Shown: piece after piece, positions 38,211 through 46,943 of the stretch | Numbering within the stretch: the stretch's first letter is position 1 | Layout: every line of letters begins with the position of its first letter | From: Conexibacter sp. S30A1 | GTDB taxonomy: Bacteria > Actinomycetota > Thermoleophilia > Solirubrobacterales > Solirubrobacteraceae | DNA length: 64,000 nucleotides | Direction of reading: 5' to 3' | Assembly: GCF_023330665.1 (NCBI RefSeq) | Contig: NZ_CP097127.1 | Coordinates: 2,108,001-2,172,000, forward strand | The notes under the pieces: model-generated | What the model was told of the DNA's origin: nothing | Databases searched by the model: none | The model's input: only the letters and a program-made list of their open reading frames with translations | Translations under genes and position numbers: made by a program

Positions 38211-39170
38211 ATGGCGCGAGCTGCGACGATGACAACCGGGCCGCACACACACGTGACCACCCGCTCCACATACGAGCTCTCCCACCTGCAGGCCCTGGAG
38301 GCCGAGGCGATCTACATCATGCGAGAGGTCGCCGCCCAGTTCGAGCGGCCCGTGCTGCTGTTCAGCGGCGGCAAGGACTCGATCGTGCTGATGCGCCTGG
38401 CGGAGAAGGCGTTCAGGCCGAGCCGCTTCCCGTTCCCGGTGATGCACGTGGACACCGGCCACAACTTCCCCGAGGTGACCGCCTTCCGCGACCAGCTCGT
38501 GGAACGGCTCGGCGAGCGGCTGATCGTGGCGAGCGTTCAGGACTCGATCGACGCAGGCCGCGTGCGCGAGCAGACCGGTCCGCGGGCGTCGCGCAACCGC
38601 CTGCAGACGACGACGCTGCTTGATGCGATCGCCGAGCACTGGTTCGACGCCGCCTTCGGCGGCGCCCGCCGCGACGAGGAACGCGCCCGCGCCAAGGAGC
38701 GCGTCTTCAGCTTCCGCGACGACTTCGGCCAGTGGGACCCCAAGAACCAGCGCCCCGAGCTGTGGGCGCTCTACAACGGACGCATCCGCCGCGGCGAGCA
38801 CGTGCGCGTCTTTCCAATCTCCAACTGGACCGAGATGGATGTCTGGCAGTACCTCGCCCAGGAGCGGCTGGAGGTGCCATCGATCTACTACGCGCACACG
38901 CGCGAGGTGTTCGCGCGCGACGGCATGCTGTATGCGACCAACGAGCACATCCAGCTGATGGACGGCGAGGTGCCGTTTCAGGCCTCCGTCCGCTACCGCA
39001 CGGTCGGCGACATGACCTGCACCGGCGCGGTCCGCTCGACGGCGAGCACGCTTGCCGAGGTGGTTGCGGAGATCGCCGCCAACCGCATCACCGAGCGCGG
39101 CGAGACCCGCGCCGATGACCGCGTCAGCGACGCGGCGATGGAGGACCGCAAGCGCGAGGGCTACTTCTGA
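38211..39170 (+). CDS. cysD: Sulfate adenylyltransferase subunit 2 (CysD)
   Basis: Adenylates sulfate to APS with CysN. About 319 residues from the ATG at 38211; an alternative ATG at 38229 would remove six. The PP-loop LLFSGGKDSIVLMRLA, HVDTGHNFPEV and the C-terminal RKREGYF are diagnostic. The middle RRDEERARAKERVFSFRD is the conserved PAPS-reductase-like core. The stop and the cysN start overlap as TGATG. Confidence 0.94.
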   Translation: MARAATMTTGPHTHVTTRSTYELSHLQALEAEAIYIMREVAAQFERPVLLFSGGKDSIVLMRLAEKAFRPSRFPFPVMHVDTGHNFPEVTAFRDQLVERLGERLIVASVQDSIDAGRVREQTGPRASRNRLQTTTLLDAIAEHWFDAAFGGARRDEERARAKERVFSFRDDFGQWDPKNQRPELWALYNGRIRRGEHVRVFPISNWTEMDVWQYLAQERLEVPSIYYAHTREVFARDGMLYATNEHIQLMDGEVPFQASVRYRTVGDMTCTGAVRSTASTLAEVVAEIAANRITERGETRADDRVSDAAMEDRKREGYF

Positions 39171-40483
39171 TGCCGGCCGTCAGCGAGCTTTTGCGGGTCG
39201 CCACCGCGGGCTCGGTGGACGACGGCAAGTCGACCCTGATCGGACGCCTGCTGCACGACACCAAATCGATCCTGGAGGACCAGCTGGCCCACGTCGCCGA
39301 GACCTCCGAACGCCGCGGCGACGGCTACGTCAACCTCGCGCTCTTGACCGACGGCCTGCGCGCCGAACGCGAGCAGGGCATCACGATCGACGTGGCCTAC
39401 CGCTACTTCCAGACCGGCGCGGCGGCGGGCACCGCCACACTCGACACTGGCGCCGCGAGCTTCCAGGGCGGGCGCAAGTTCATCATCGCCGACACGCCCG
39501 GGCACGAGCAGTACACGCGCAACATGGTCACCGGCGCCTCCACCGCCGACCTCTCGATCGTCCTGATCGACGCGCGCCACGGCGTCAGCGAGCAGACGCG
39601 CCGGCACGCCTACATCACCTCGCTCTTGCGCATCCCGCACCTGGTGGTGGCGGTCAACAAGATGGACCTGGTCGACTACTCCCAGGAGACCTTCGAGGCG
39701 ATCGTCGCCGAGTTCACCGACTGGGCCACGCGCCTGGCGCTGAGCGACGTGAGCTTCATCCCACTCTCGGCGCTGCGCGGCGACAACGTCGTGGAGCGTT
39801 CCGACAGCATGCCCTGGTACCAGGGCCCGTCGCTGCTCTACCACCTCGAGCACGTCGTGATCGCCACCGACCGCGACATGGACGACGTGCGCTTCCCCGT
39901 GCAGTGGGTGGTGCGGCCGATGAGTGACGAGCACCACGACTACCGCGGCTACGCCGGGCAGGTCGCCGCCGGCGTGATCCGACCCGGCAGCGAGGTGCTC
40001 GTGCTGCCCAGCGGACGGCGCACCAGGGTGGCGGCGATCGACACCTACGACGGCGCGCTCGAGCTCGCCTTCCCGACGATGTCGGTGACGCTGCGGCTCG
40101 AGGATGACATCGACATCTCGCGCGGCGATCTGATCGCCGGCGCCGACGAGCCGCCGATCGTCGCGCGCGACCTGGAGGCGATGGTCTGCTGGATGAGCGA
40201 GCAGCCGATGCGAGCCGGCGGGCGCTACGCGATCCACCACACCACCCGGGCCGCCAAGGCGATCATCGACCGCCTGGAGTACCGCGTCGACGTCAACACG
40301 CTCGAGCGCGACACCGACGCCGGCACCCTGGAGCTCAACGAAATCGGCCGCGTGCACCTGCGCAGCTCAACACCGCTGGTGGTCGACCCCTACGCCCGCA
40401 ACCGCACCACCGGCAGCTTCATCCTGATCGACGAGGCGACCAACGACACGGTCGCCGCCGGGATGATTCGCTCGGCCCGCTGA
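39170..40483 (+). CDS. cysN: Sulfate adenylyltransferase subunit 1 (CysN, GTPase)
   Basis: 437-residue elongation-factor-like GTPase that drives APS formation. G1 is GSVDDGKST (14-22), G2 lies in EREQGITIDVAYRYF, G3 is DTPGHEQY and G4 is NKMD. Between G2 and G3 there is an added Gly/Ala-rich stretch (TGAAAGTATLDTGAASFQGG, about residues 84-103) not usual for CysN. Two beta-barrel domains follow. There is no C-terminal APS kinase domain, consistent with the APS-type reductase upstream. Confidence 0.94.
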   Translation: MPAVSELLRVATAGSVDDGKSTLIGRLLHDTKSILEDQLAHVAETSERRGDGYVNLALLTDGLRAEREQGITIDVAYRYFQTGAAAGTATLDTGAASFQGGRKFIIADTPGHEQYTRNMVTGASTADLSIVLIDARHGVSEQTRRHAYITSLLRIPHLVVAVNKMDLVDYSQETFEAIVAEFTDWATRLALSDVSFIPLSALRGDNVVERSDSMPWYQGPSLLYHLEHVVIATDRDMDDVRFPVQWVVRPMSDEHHDYRGYAGQVAAGVIRPGSEVLVLPSGRRTRVAAIDTYDGALELAFPTMSVTLRLEDDIDISRGDLIAGADEPPIVARDLEAMVCWMSEQPMRAGGRYAIHHTTRAAKAIIDRLEYRVDVNTLERDTDAGTLELNEIGRVHLRSSTPLVVDPYARNRTTGSFILIDEATNDTVAAGMIRSAR

Positions 40484-40541
40484 GCGCCGGCATAAGCGTC
40501 TTGAGCCCTCGCTTGGCTTGCGCTTGTACCGTGTCGGGCGA

Positions 40542-42212
40542 ATGAGCATCCAGACACGTGCGCGGCCGGCGGACGAATATCCGGTGAGTGAGGGTTTGGC
40601 GGGCCGGTGGCCCGCCAAACCCTCACTCACCCGTGCCGACCTGCTCGCGATCGCGATCCCCACGCTCGCCGGGGCGCTGCTGACCGCTATCGACCTCGGC
40701 ACGCGCAGCCTGTGGCTCGATGAGGGCTCGACCTTCGCGATCGTCAGCCAACACGGCGCGGCGCTGTGGCGCGCCGTGGCCCACGACGGCGGCAACATGC
40801 TCATCTACTACCTGGGGATGCACCTCCTGCTCGCGTGGTTCGGTGACGCCACCTGGGTGATGCGCCTGCCGTCGGTGATCGCCACCGCGGCGACCGGTGG
40901 CCTCGTGGCGGCGCTCGCGCTGCGCCTGTTCCCCGACAACCGACGTCTGGCCGGCGCCGCCGGCCTGCTGACCGTGATCAGCCTGCCACTCGTCTACTGG
41001 GGGCAGAACGCCCGCGGCTACGCGTGGCTCGTGACGCTCGCGGTCGGCTCGTTTCTGGCGCTGGCCGTGATCCTTCAGACCCCGCCCGAGCGCGCCCCCG
41101 CGCGCGGCGCCGTGGCTGCCTACCTGCTCACCACGCTGGCGGCGCTCTACATCGGCTACGACTTTGCGCTGCTGATCCCGGGCCAGCTGGCGCTGCTTTT
41201 GATCCACCGCGAACGCGCCCGGCTGGTGATCGGCTGCCTGGCGCTCACGCTGGTGCTGTGCACACCGCTCGCGGTGCTGGCGGTCGAGCGCGGCTCAAGC
41301 CAGCTCTTCTGGGTCACGCAGCTGCACTGGGCGATCGTCGGAGAGGCGATGCTGACGCTGCTGGCCGCGCTGCCGCCAGACTTCCACACGACCGCGATGA
41401 CCTACGTGGCGGTCGCCGGCCTCGGTCTCGGCACGGCGAGCGCTCTGGTTGCCGCAGCCCGCCCGGCACTGCGCGCGCTGCGCGATCGCCGGCCGCGCGA
41501 CCAGCACGCCTGGCCGGTTCTGTTCATGCTCTCCTGGGCGCTCGTGCCGACCGTGCTGACCGTGCTCTTCTACGCCGCCGGCGAGCCGGTCGAGCTGCCG
41601 CGCGTGACGATCCTGGTGATCCCGGTGGTGGCGCTGCTGCTGGCCTGGCTGCTCTTGCGGCCGGCACGCACGCTGCGCCTGACGGCGTTCGGCACGCTCG
41701 GCGTCGTGCTCCTGCTCGGCCTGCGGCTGACGCAGGTGGTACCCGCCTACGGCGTCTCGCCGGAGCCATGGAACACGGTCACCGCCTACGTGCTGGCCCA
41801 CACCTCAAGGGCCCAGCCGGCGTGCGTGATCTTCTACGCGCAGGACGGCCGCGAGTCCTTTGACTATTACCTGCTGCGCGACACCGGCACGCCCGCCGGC
41901 ACGCGCAACCCCGCGCCGGACCTGCACCCGGTGCTGCCATCGCTGGGCTTTGCAACGGTCCGGCCCTTCGTCGAGCAGTACGCCACGCTGGACGCGGCGA
42001 AGCGGGCCCGCGTCGCCAGCGCCTGCCCGCGCCTGTGGATCATCGCAAGCCACAACGGCGACGCAAACGGCACCCCGCAATCGCGCGCGAACCTGCGCCG
42101 CTACCAGCGCATGGAGCAGAGGCTTCGGGCGCTCTACCCGTATACGACAATACGGACGTTCGGCTGGTCGGCGCCGATCAACGTGCGCCTGCTGTACCGC
42201 TCAGGGTCGTAG
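40542..42212 (+). CDS. GT-C membrane glycosyltransferase
   Basis: 556 residues from the ATG at 40542. After an N-terminal cytosolic tail (about 1-32) come about 11 hydrophobic helices and a C-terminal soluble domain. The first loop has LWLDEGSTFA (residues about 52-61), the acidic pair of the polyprenyl-phosphate-sugar transferase superfamily. It resembles the enzyme at 9786 in layout. The N-tail is encoded by a perfect 22-bp palindrome. It converges on the next gene with a 12-bp overlap. Confidence 0.75.
   Translation: MSIQTRARPADEYPVSEGLAGRWPAKPSLTRADLLAIAIPTLAGALLTAIDLGTRSLWLDEGSTFAIVSQHGAALWRAVAHDGGNMLIYYLGMHLLLAWFGDATWVMRLPSVIATAATGGLVAALALRLFPDNRRLAGAAGLLTVISLPLVYWGQNARGYAWLVTLAVGSFLALAVILQTPPERAPARGAVAAYLLTTLAALYIGYDFALLIPGQLALLLIHRERARLVIGCLALTLVLCTPLAVLAVERGSSQLFWVTQLHWAIVGEAMLTLLAALPPDFHTTAMTYVAVAGLGLGTASALVAAARPALRALRDRRPRDQHAWPVLFMLSWALVPTVLTVLFYAAGEPVELPRVTILVIPVVALLLAWLLLRPARTLRLTAFGTLGVVLLLGLRLTQVVPAYGVSPEPWNTVTAYVLAHTSRAQPACVIFYAQDGRESFDYYLLRDTGTPAGTRNPAPDLHPVLPSLGFATVRPFVEQYATLDAAKRARVASACPRLWIIASHNGDANGTPQSRANLRRYQRMEQRLRALYPYTTIRTFGWSAPINVRLLYRSGS
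40584..40630. repeat. Perfect inverted repeat, 22-bp arms, inside a coding region
   Basis: Arms at 40584-40605 and 40609-40630 around GGT. CCG precedes and follows it directly. It encodes residues 15-30 of the cytosolic tail. Confidence 0.9.
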
Positions 42213-43502
42213 CCACATGCCGACGTAGGTGATCGGCGAGAGCACCACCGTGGCGAGCAGGTTGAAGCGCATCGCCCTGCGGTAGGCACGGCCGTCGAAC
42301 GCCGCACCGACCGCCAGCACCAGTGGAAAGGCGTCGACCAGGATGCGCGGGTTGGGCGGCGTGTTTGCGGAGGTGACCGCCAGCAGACAGACCACGACCG
42401 TCCAAACCCACGTGGTCAGCGGCACGTGCGCACGGTGATCCCACAGCAGCTTGAGCGCCACCAGCATGAACACCGTCCCGAGCAGCGCAAGGACATTGTT
42501 GAGATCCACGCCAGCCGGCCCGTGGCCGGCGGCGCCGGCGACGAACATCTGGCGGACCAGCTGAATGGCCACGTTGGGGATCGCCAGCGGCGTGGTCGAC
42601 TCCGACCACTCGATGTGCTGGGCGGTGTAGTCAGCAAACGGCGAGCCGGTCCAGATCCACAGGTAGATCGCGAACCCCACGGCGCCGCCGACCGAGAGCA
42701 CCGGTGCCAGCAGCGCACGCCACGAGGCACGTGCCGGCAGACGGCGGCCGCGGATGCGCGGGTTCCAGCCGCAGCGACGCCACTCGACCAGGGTGGCCAC
42801 GGCACACATCGGCACCGCCGCCAGATCGGTCGGCGCGACGGCCGTCGCAAAGCCGGCCATCACACCGGCCCACAGCCAGCGACGGCGCGCCAAGAGCAGC
42901 ATCGCAGCGGCGATCAGGCTCACCGTCAAGGCCTCGCTGTAGACCATCGAGAAGACGATCGTGCCCGGGAACAGACACCAGAACCTGACCGCCCGGCGTG
43001 CCGCCTCATCACCCCACCAGTCACGCGCCAGCTTGCCGACCAGCACCGTGGCAACCGCGCCGGCGATCATCGAAACGGCGATCGCCGCCAGCAGGTCGCT
43101 GATCGCTGAAACGTGCGCAACCAGCCAGATCGTCATCGGGTACATCGGCATGAAACCGAGCGTCGTGTAGGCGCGCGGCTGCCTGATCACGTGGTGGAAA
43201 TACCAGGTGGCCGCGGTCTTCAGGTACCACTCACCGTCCCAGTTGGACATCTCGCTGCCGAGCGTCGAATGCGTCAGCGGGAAACCCTGCCAGTTGAACG
43301 TCCTGGCGAGGCCCACATGGGCGCCGAGCGTGTCGACGACCAGCATCGCAGCCGCCGCGATCGCCAGGTACAGCAGCCGCGAGGCGACATACATCGTGAG
43401 CGTGTAGCCGCTCAGCGAAGCGGTCCGCAGCCGCTCCGCAAGGTGGGCCATGAGACCCAGGCGGCGCGCGCCCGCGGGATGCGCCTCCTGAAGGATCGTC
43501 AC
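42201..43502 (-). CDS. PIG-V-like/GT-C mannosyltransferase homologue
   Basis: 433 residues with about nine membrane helices. The first large loop reads SNWDGEWYLKTA (near 85-96), and GFMPMYPMTIWLV follows; WDG-x-WY and FxPxYP are the landmarks of the PIG-V-type branch of GT-C enzymes. The role is probably transfer of a sugar from a polyprenyl-phosphate donor. It ends overlapping the convergent GT-C gene and starts 35 bp from the divergent carboxylase alpha gene. Confidence 0.7.
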   Translation of the reverse strand: MTILQEAHPAGARRLGLMAHLAERLRTASLSGYTLTMYVASRLLYLAIAAAAMLVVDTLGAHVGLARTFNWQGFPLTHSTLGSEMSNWDGEWYLKTAATWYFHHVIRQPRAYTTLGFMPMYPMTIWLVAHVSAISDLLAAIAVSMIAGAVATVLVGKLARDWWGDEAARRAVRFWCLFPGTIVFSMVYSEALTVSLIAAAMLLLARRRWLWAGVMAGFATAVAPTDLAAVPMCAVATLVEWRRCGWNPRIRGRRLPARASWRALLAPVLSVGGAVGFAIYLWIWTGSPFADYTAQHIEWSESTTPLAIPNVAIQLVRQMFVAGAAGHGPAGVDLNNVLALLGTVFMLVALKLLWDHRAHVPLTTWVWTVVVCLLAVTSANTPPNPRILVDAFPLVLAVGAAFDGRAYRRAMRFNLLATVVLSPITYVGMWLRP

Positions 43503-43537
43503 GCCGCAGATAGTAGGACGCTAAAGTCCGGCGACGC

Positions 43538-45355
43538 ATGTTCGGAAAGGTTCTGATCGCGAATCGTGGTGAGATCGCGGTGCGTGTTATGCGGGCCTGT
43601 GAGGAGCTTGGGATCGCCACGGTGGCGGTGTATTCGGAGCTTGATCGTGACGCTGCGCATGTGCGTCGCGCGGATGAGGCGTATCTGCTCGGCCCGGGTC
43701 CGGCGGCGGAGTCGTATCTGAACGTGGAGCGGCTGCTTGAGATGATCGAGCGGTCGGGTGCTGAGGCGGTGCATCCGGGGTATGGGTTTCTGTCTGAGAA
43801 CGCGGCGTTTGCCTCGGCGCTTGAGGAGCGTGGGATCGTGTTCATCGGCCCGCCGGCGAGCGCGATCGAGGCGATGGGCTCAAAGACCCGGGCGCGGGAG
43901 CTGATGGCGGCCGCCGGAGTGCCGATCGTGCCGGGCACGACCGAGCCGGTTGAGACGGTCGCTGATGCCAGGGCGATCATTGCGGCGCAGATCGGCTACC
44001 CGGTGGCGGTCAAGGCCGCCGGTGGCGGGGGTGGCAAGGGCTTCCGGGTCGCTATCGAGGAGTCGCAGCTGGAGGCGGCGTTTGAGGGGGCGGCAAGGGA
44101 GGGTGAGAAGTTCTTCTCTGACCCGACCGTTTATCTGGAGCGCTATCTGCCTGATCCGCGGCATGTGGAGGTGCAGATCCTCGCTGACAAGCACGGGCAT
44201 GTGATCCATCTGGGGGAGCGCGACTGCTCGCTTCAGCGCCGGCATCAGAAGCTGATCGAGGAGGCGCCCGCCCCCGCGGTTGAGGCCGTCTCCGGCCTGC
44301 GTGAGCGGATCGGCCGGATCGGGGTTGATGCCGCCGCCGCGGTCGGCTACGCGGGCGCCGGCACGATCGAGGGGCTTTTGCAGGATGGCGAGTACTTCTT
44401 TTTGGAGATGAACACGCGCGTCCAGGTTGAGCATTGCGTGACCGAGCTTGTGACCGGTATCGACATCGTCAAGGAGGGAATCCGCGTGGCGGCCGGTGAG
44501 CCGCTGTCGGTCCGCCAGGAGGATGTGGTGCTGCGCGGCCATGCGATCGAGTGCCGTATCAACGCTGAGGACGCGTCAAAGAACTTCGCGCCCGCCCCGG
44601 GACGGATCGGCACCTACCGTGAGCCCTCGGGCCCGGGGGTCAGAGTCGACTCCGGTGTCGGCCCGGGCAGCGAGGTCTCACCGATGTATGACCCGATGAT
44701 CGCCAAGCTGATCGTCTGGGACACCGACCGTGAGCAGGCGACCGCACGGATGCTCCGCGCACTTGGCGAGTATGAGATCGGCGAGCTGAAAACACTGCTG
44801 CCGTTTCATCAGGCGATCCTCGCCACGCCGCAGTGGGCAAACGCCGAGACCTGCCGGGACCTGATCGAGGACCGTGCCTGGCTGAAGAGCCTCTCGTTCC
44901 CGAAGCCCGAGCAGCCCGCGGGCGGGCCGGACACGCCCACACAGACCACACGCGAGTACACCGTCGAGGTCTCAGGCAAGCGCTTTGAGGTCAAGGTCAT
45001 CGGTGAGGCTGCTGGTGCTGGTCCGCTGACCAGCACCAGCGCTCAAGCGTCCCCAGCCACCGCGTCCCCGCGTCCCGCGCCCCGCCGCCATGCCCGCAAC
45101 GGCGCCACCACCGCGAGCGCGCACACGGGCGCCAACGGCAACGCCCTGACCGCCCCACTGCAGGGCACCGTCTTCAAGGTCGCGGTCACGCCGGGCCAGA
45201 CGGTCGCCGAGGGCGACCTCGTGTGCGTGATCGAAGCGATGAAGATGGAGAACGAGATCACCGCTCACCGCGCCGGCATCATCACCGAGATCCATGTCAG
45301 CGTCGGCGCGGCCGTTCAGCTCGGCGACCAGCTCGCCGTGATCAGCTCACCCTGA
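43538..45355 (+). CDS. accA: Acyl-CoA carboxylase alpha subunit (biotin carboxylase and BCCP)
   Basis: 605 residues. Residues 1-450 form biotin carboxylase: FGKVLIANRGEIAVRVMRA, the Gly-rich KAAGGGGGKGFRVA (ATP lid), HVEVQILADKHG and EMNTRVQVEHCVTE. The C-terminal BCCP domain carries K569 in EAMKMENE for biotinylation. A long Ala/Thr/Ser linker joins them and contains a perfect DNA hairpin. With PccB and the epsilon subunit at 32.7-34.5 kb it makes the carboxylase holoenzyme. Actinobacterial alpha subunits often serve several beta subunits. Confidence 0.93.
   Translation: MFGKVLIANRGEIAVRVMRACEELGIATVAVYSELDRDAAHVRRADEAYLLGPGPAAESYLNVERLLEMIERSGAEAVHPGYGFLSENAAFASALEERGIVFIGPPASAIEAMGSKTRARELMAAAGVPIVPGTTEPVETVADARAIIAAQIGYPVAVKAAGGGGGKGFRVAIEESQLEAAFEGAAREGEKFFSDPTVYLERYLPDPRHVEVQILADKHGHVIHLGERDCSLQRRHQKLIEEAPAPAVEAVSGLRERIGRIGVDAAAAVGYAGAGTIEGLLQDGEYFFLEMNTRVQVEHCVTELVTGIDIVKEGIRVAAGEPLSVRQEDVVLRGHAIECRINAEDASKNFAPAPGRIGTYREPSGPGVRVDSGVGPGSEVSPMYDPMIAKLIVWDTDREQATARMLRALGEYEIGELKTLLPFHQAILATPQWANAETCRDLIEDRAWLKSLSFPKPEQPAGGPDTPTQTTREYTVEVSGKRFEVKVIGEAAGAGPLTSTSAQASPATASPRPAPRRHARNGATTASAHTGANGNALTAPLQGTVFKVAVTPGQTVAEGDLVCVIEAMKMENEITAHRAGIITEIHVSVGAAVQLGDQLAVISSP
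45011..45040. repeat. Perfect inverted repeat, 13-bp arms with CGCT loop, in the accA linker
   Basis: Arms at 45011-45023 and 45028-45040. GCT stands immediately before and after. It encodes residues about 492-501 of the linker before the BCCP domain. Confidence 0.85.
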
Positions 45356-45365
45356 AGGCTGGCCC

Positions 45366-46154
45366 GTGCGCGCGCTCGCCGTCCACGAGGATGTGATCGT
45401 CGTCGTTTCCAGTATCTGGCAGACGACCTGCACCGCGGTCAGATCCGGGGATGAAGGGTTCCTGATCGACTCGCCGGTCCTGCCCGCGGAGCTCGAGGCG
45501 CTGCCGGCACTGCTTGAGCAGTCGCACTTCCCGGTCAGCGGCCTGCTGGCCACCCACGGCGACTGGGATCATCTCCTGGGCCGGCTCGCGTTTGCGGAGC
45601 ACTCGCTCGGTGTCGGCGAGTCCACGGCCGCTCGGCTCGAGGCCGAGCTGGGAGAGCCGCAGCGCCGGCTGCGCGAATTTGACAACGAGTTCTATGTGGA
45701 AGGCCGCCGCCCGCTGGCGCTCACCGGACTGCAGGGCCTGCCGGTCCCCGGCCGGATATCGATCGGCTCAGACACCGTCGACGAGCTCGAACTGCTGCCC
45801 GCCGACGGCCACACCGGCGACGGCGTGTGCTTCTGGCTGCCATGGGCCAGCGTGCTCATCTGCGGCGACTACCTCTCGCCGGTCGAGCTGCCGATGATCT
45901 CCGCCGAGCATGGCGGCTCACTCGAGGCCTATCGCGAGACGCTGTTTCGGCTCTCGCCGCTGGTCAACCGCGCCCAGACCGTGGTCCCCGGCCACGGCGC
46001 GCCACTCACCGCGGAGCGTGCACTCGAGCTGCTGGCGGAGGATCTGGCCTACCTTGAGCAGTTGGCCGGTGACGGCGAGGTGACGCTGCCCTCCGGCCGG
46101 CGCTCAGCCACACAGCGCGAGATCCACGCGCGCAACCTCGCGGCGGTCCGCTGA
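45366..46154 (+). CDS. Metallo-beta-lactamase-fold hydrolase
   Basis: 262 residues from a GTG at 45366, 10 bp after accA. The zinc motif is LLATHGDWDHLLG (H-x-D-x-D-H type), followed by ADGHTGDGVCFWLP, LICGDYLS and VPGHGAPL. This order fits glyoxalase-II-like or thioesterase-like members. The substrate is unknown; it may act with the carboxylase on CoA thioesters, an inference from spacing only. Confidence 0.8.
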   Translation: MRALAVHEDVIVVVSSIWQTTCTAVRSGDEGFLIDSPVLPAELEALPALLEQSHFPVSGLLATHGDWDHLLGRLAFAEHSLGVGESTAARLEAELGEPQRRLREFDNEFYVEGRRPLALTGLQGLPVPGRISIGSDTVDELELLPADGHTGDGVCFWLPWASVLICGDYLSPVELPMISAEHGGSLEAYRETLFRLSPLVNRAQTVVPGHGAPLTAERALELLAEDLAYLEQLAGDGEVTLPSGRRSATQREIHARNLAAVR

Positions 46155-46174
46155 AGCGGACGCCCGGCGAGGCG

Positions 46175-46855
46175 CTAGCCGACCCCGATCAGCTTGGCCG
46201 CTTCCTTGAGCGTGCGCACCTCGGCATCGGGCTTCTTCTGGTTGGGCTCGAGCACCTGGCCGTGGCGGTTTACCCAGATCACCGGGATCTTCTTCTTGAC
46301 GCACGGCTCCACGTCGTAGTAGTGGCTTGAGGCGATGTGAACCCACCCCTTCTTGCCGCCGATCCGCCGCTCGCACTCGGTGAAGTGAGCGGGGTCCGGC
46401 TTGTAGGAGCGCACCTGCTGAGCGGTTACCACCAGGTCGAAGTCGAGCGGGATGTGCCGGCGTGTCTGGCCGAGCAGCTTGTCGTCGATGTTGGAGATCA
46501 GCCCGACGCTGTACTTCTTGGCGATCTTCTGCAGCACTGGGCCGGTCTCCTTGAACGGCAGCCAGCGCTGGATCGAGTCCGGCAGAAAGCCGGCGCGCGA
46601 AGGCTCAAGCGACCAGCCGAGCTCCTTGGCGATCTGCACCGCCGTACGCCTCAGAACCTCCGCGTACAGTTCGTAGGAACCAGCCTGGATCTGCTCCTGA
46701 ACGGAGTGAAACAGCGGGACGATCTGCGCCGGGTCAAGCGTCACACCATCCTTTGCCGCCTCCTTGACGAAGGCGTCGACGGCACCCGCCTCCCAATCGA
46801 TCAGCGTCCCATATACGTCGAAGGTGACAAAGGTGACCTGGCTGGGGATCGTCAT
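46175..46855 (-). CDS. HAD-superfamily hydrolase (haloacid dehalogenase type II-like)
   Basis: 226 residues from the ATG at 46855. The nucleophile is D13 in TFDVYGTLIDW. SNIDDKLL is motif II, the lysine is in RSYKPDPAHF, and the late acidic motif is SSHYYDVEPC. The cap is helical. Type II haloacid dehalogenases look like this, but many act as phosphatases. It is divergent from sucC, 88 bp away. Confidence 0.82.
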   Translation of the reverse strand: MTIPSQVTFVTFDVYGTLIDWEAGAVDAFVKEAAKDGVTLDPAQIVPLFHSVQEQIQAGSYELYAEVLRRTAVQIAKELGWSLEPSRAGFLPDSIQRWLPFKETGPVLQKIAKKYSVGLISNIDDKLLGQTRRHIPLDFDLVVTAQQVRSYKPDPAHFTECERRIGGKKGWVHIASSHYYDVEPCVKKKIPVIWVNRHGQVLEPNQKKPDAEVRTLKEAAKLIGVG

Positions 46856-46926
46856 GAACGCTTTATGATGCCATTTTCTCGACCATTTCGTCCTCCTGCA
46901 GGGGTGCGCGGCGCGCCAAAGCGCTT

Positions 46927-46940
46927 TGCAATAGATTGCA
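46927..46940. promoter_or_regulatory. Palindrome before sucC
   Basis: TGCAAT-AG-ATTGCA is a perfect 6-bp inverted repeat 3 bp before the ATG at 46944. It could be an operator for sucCD; the regulator is unknown. Confidence 0.4.
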
Positions 46941-46943
46941 GGT

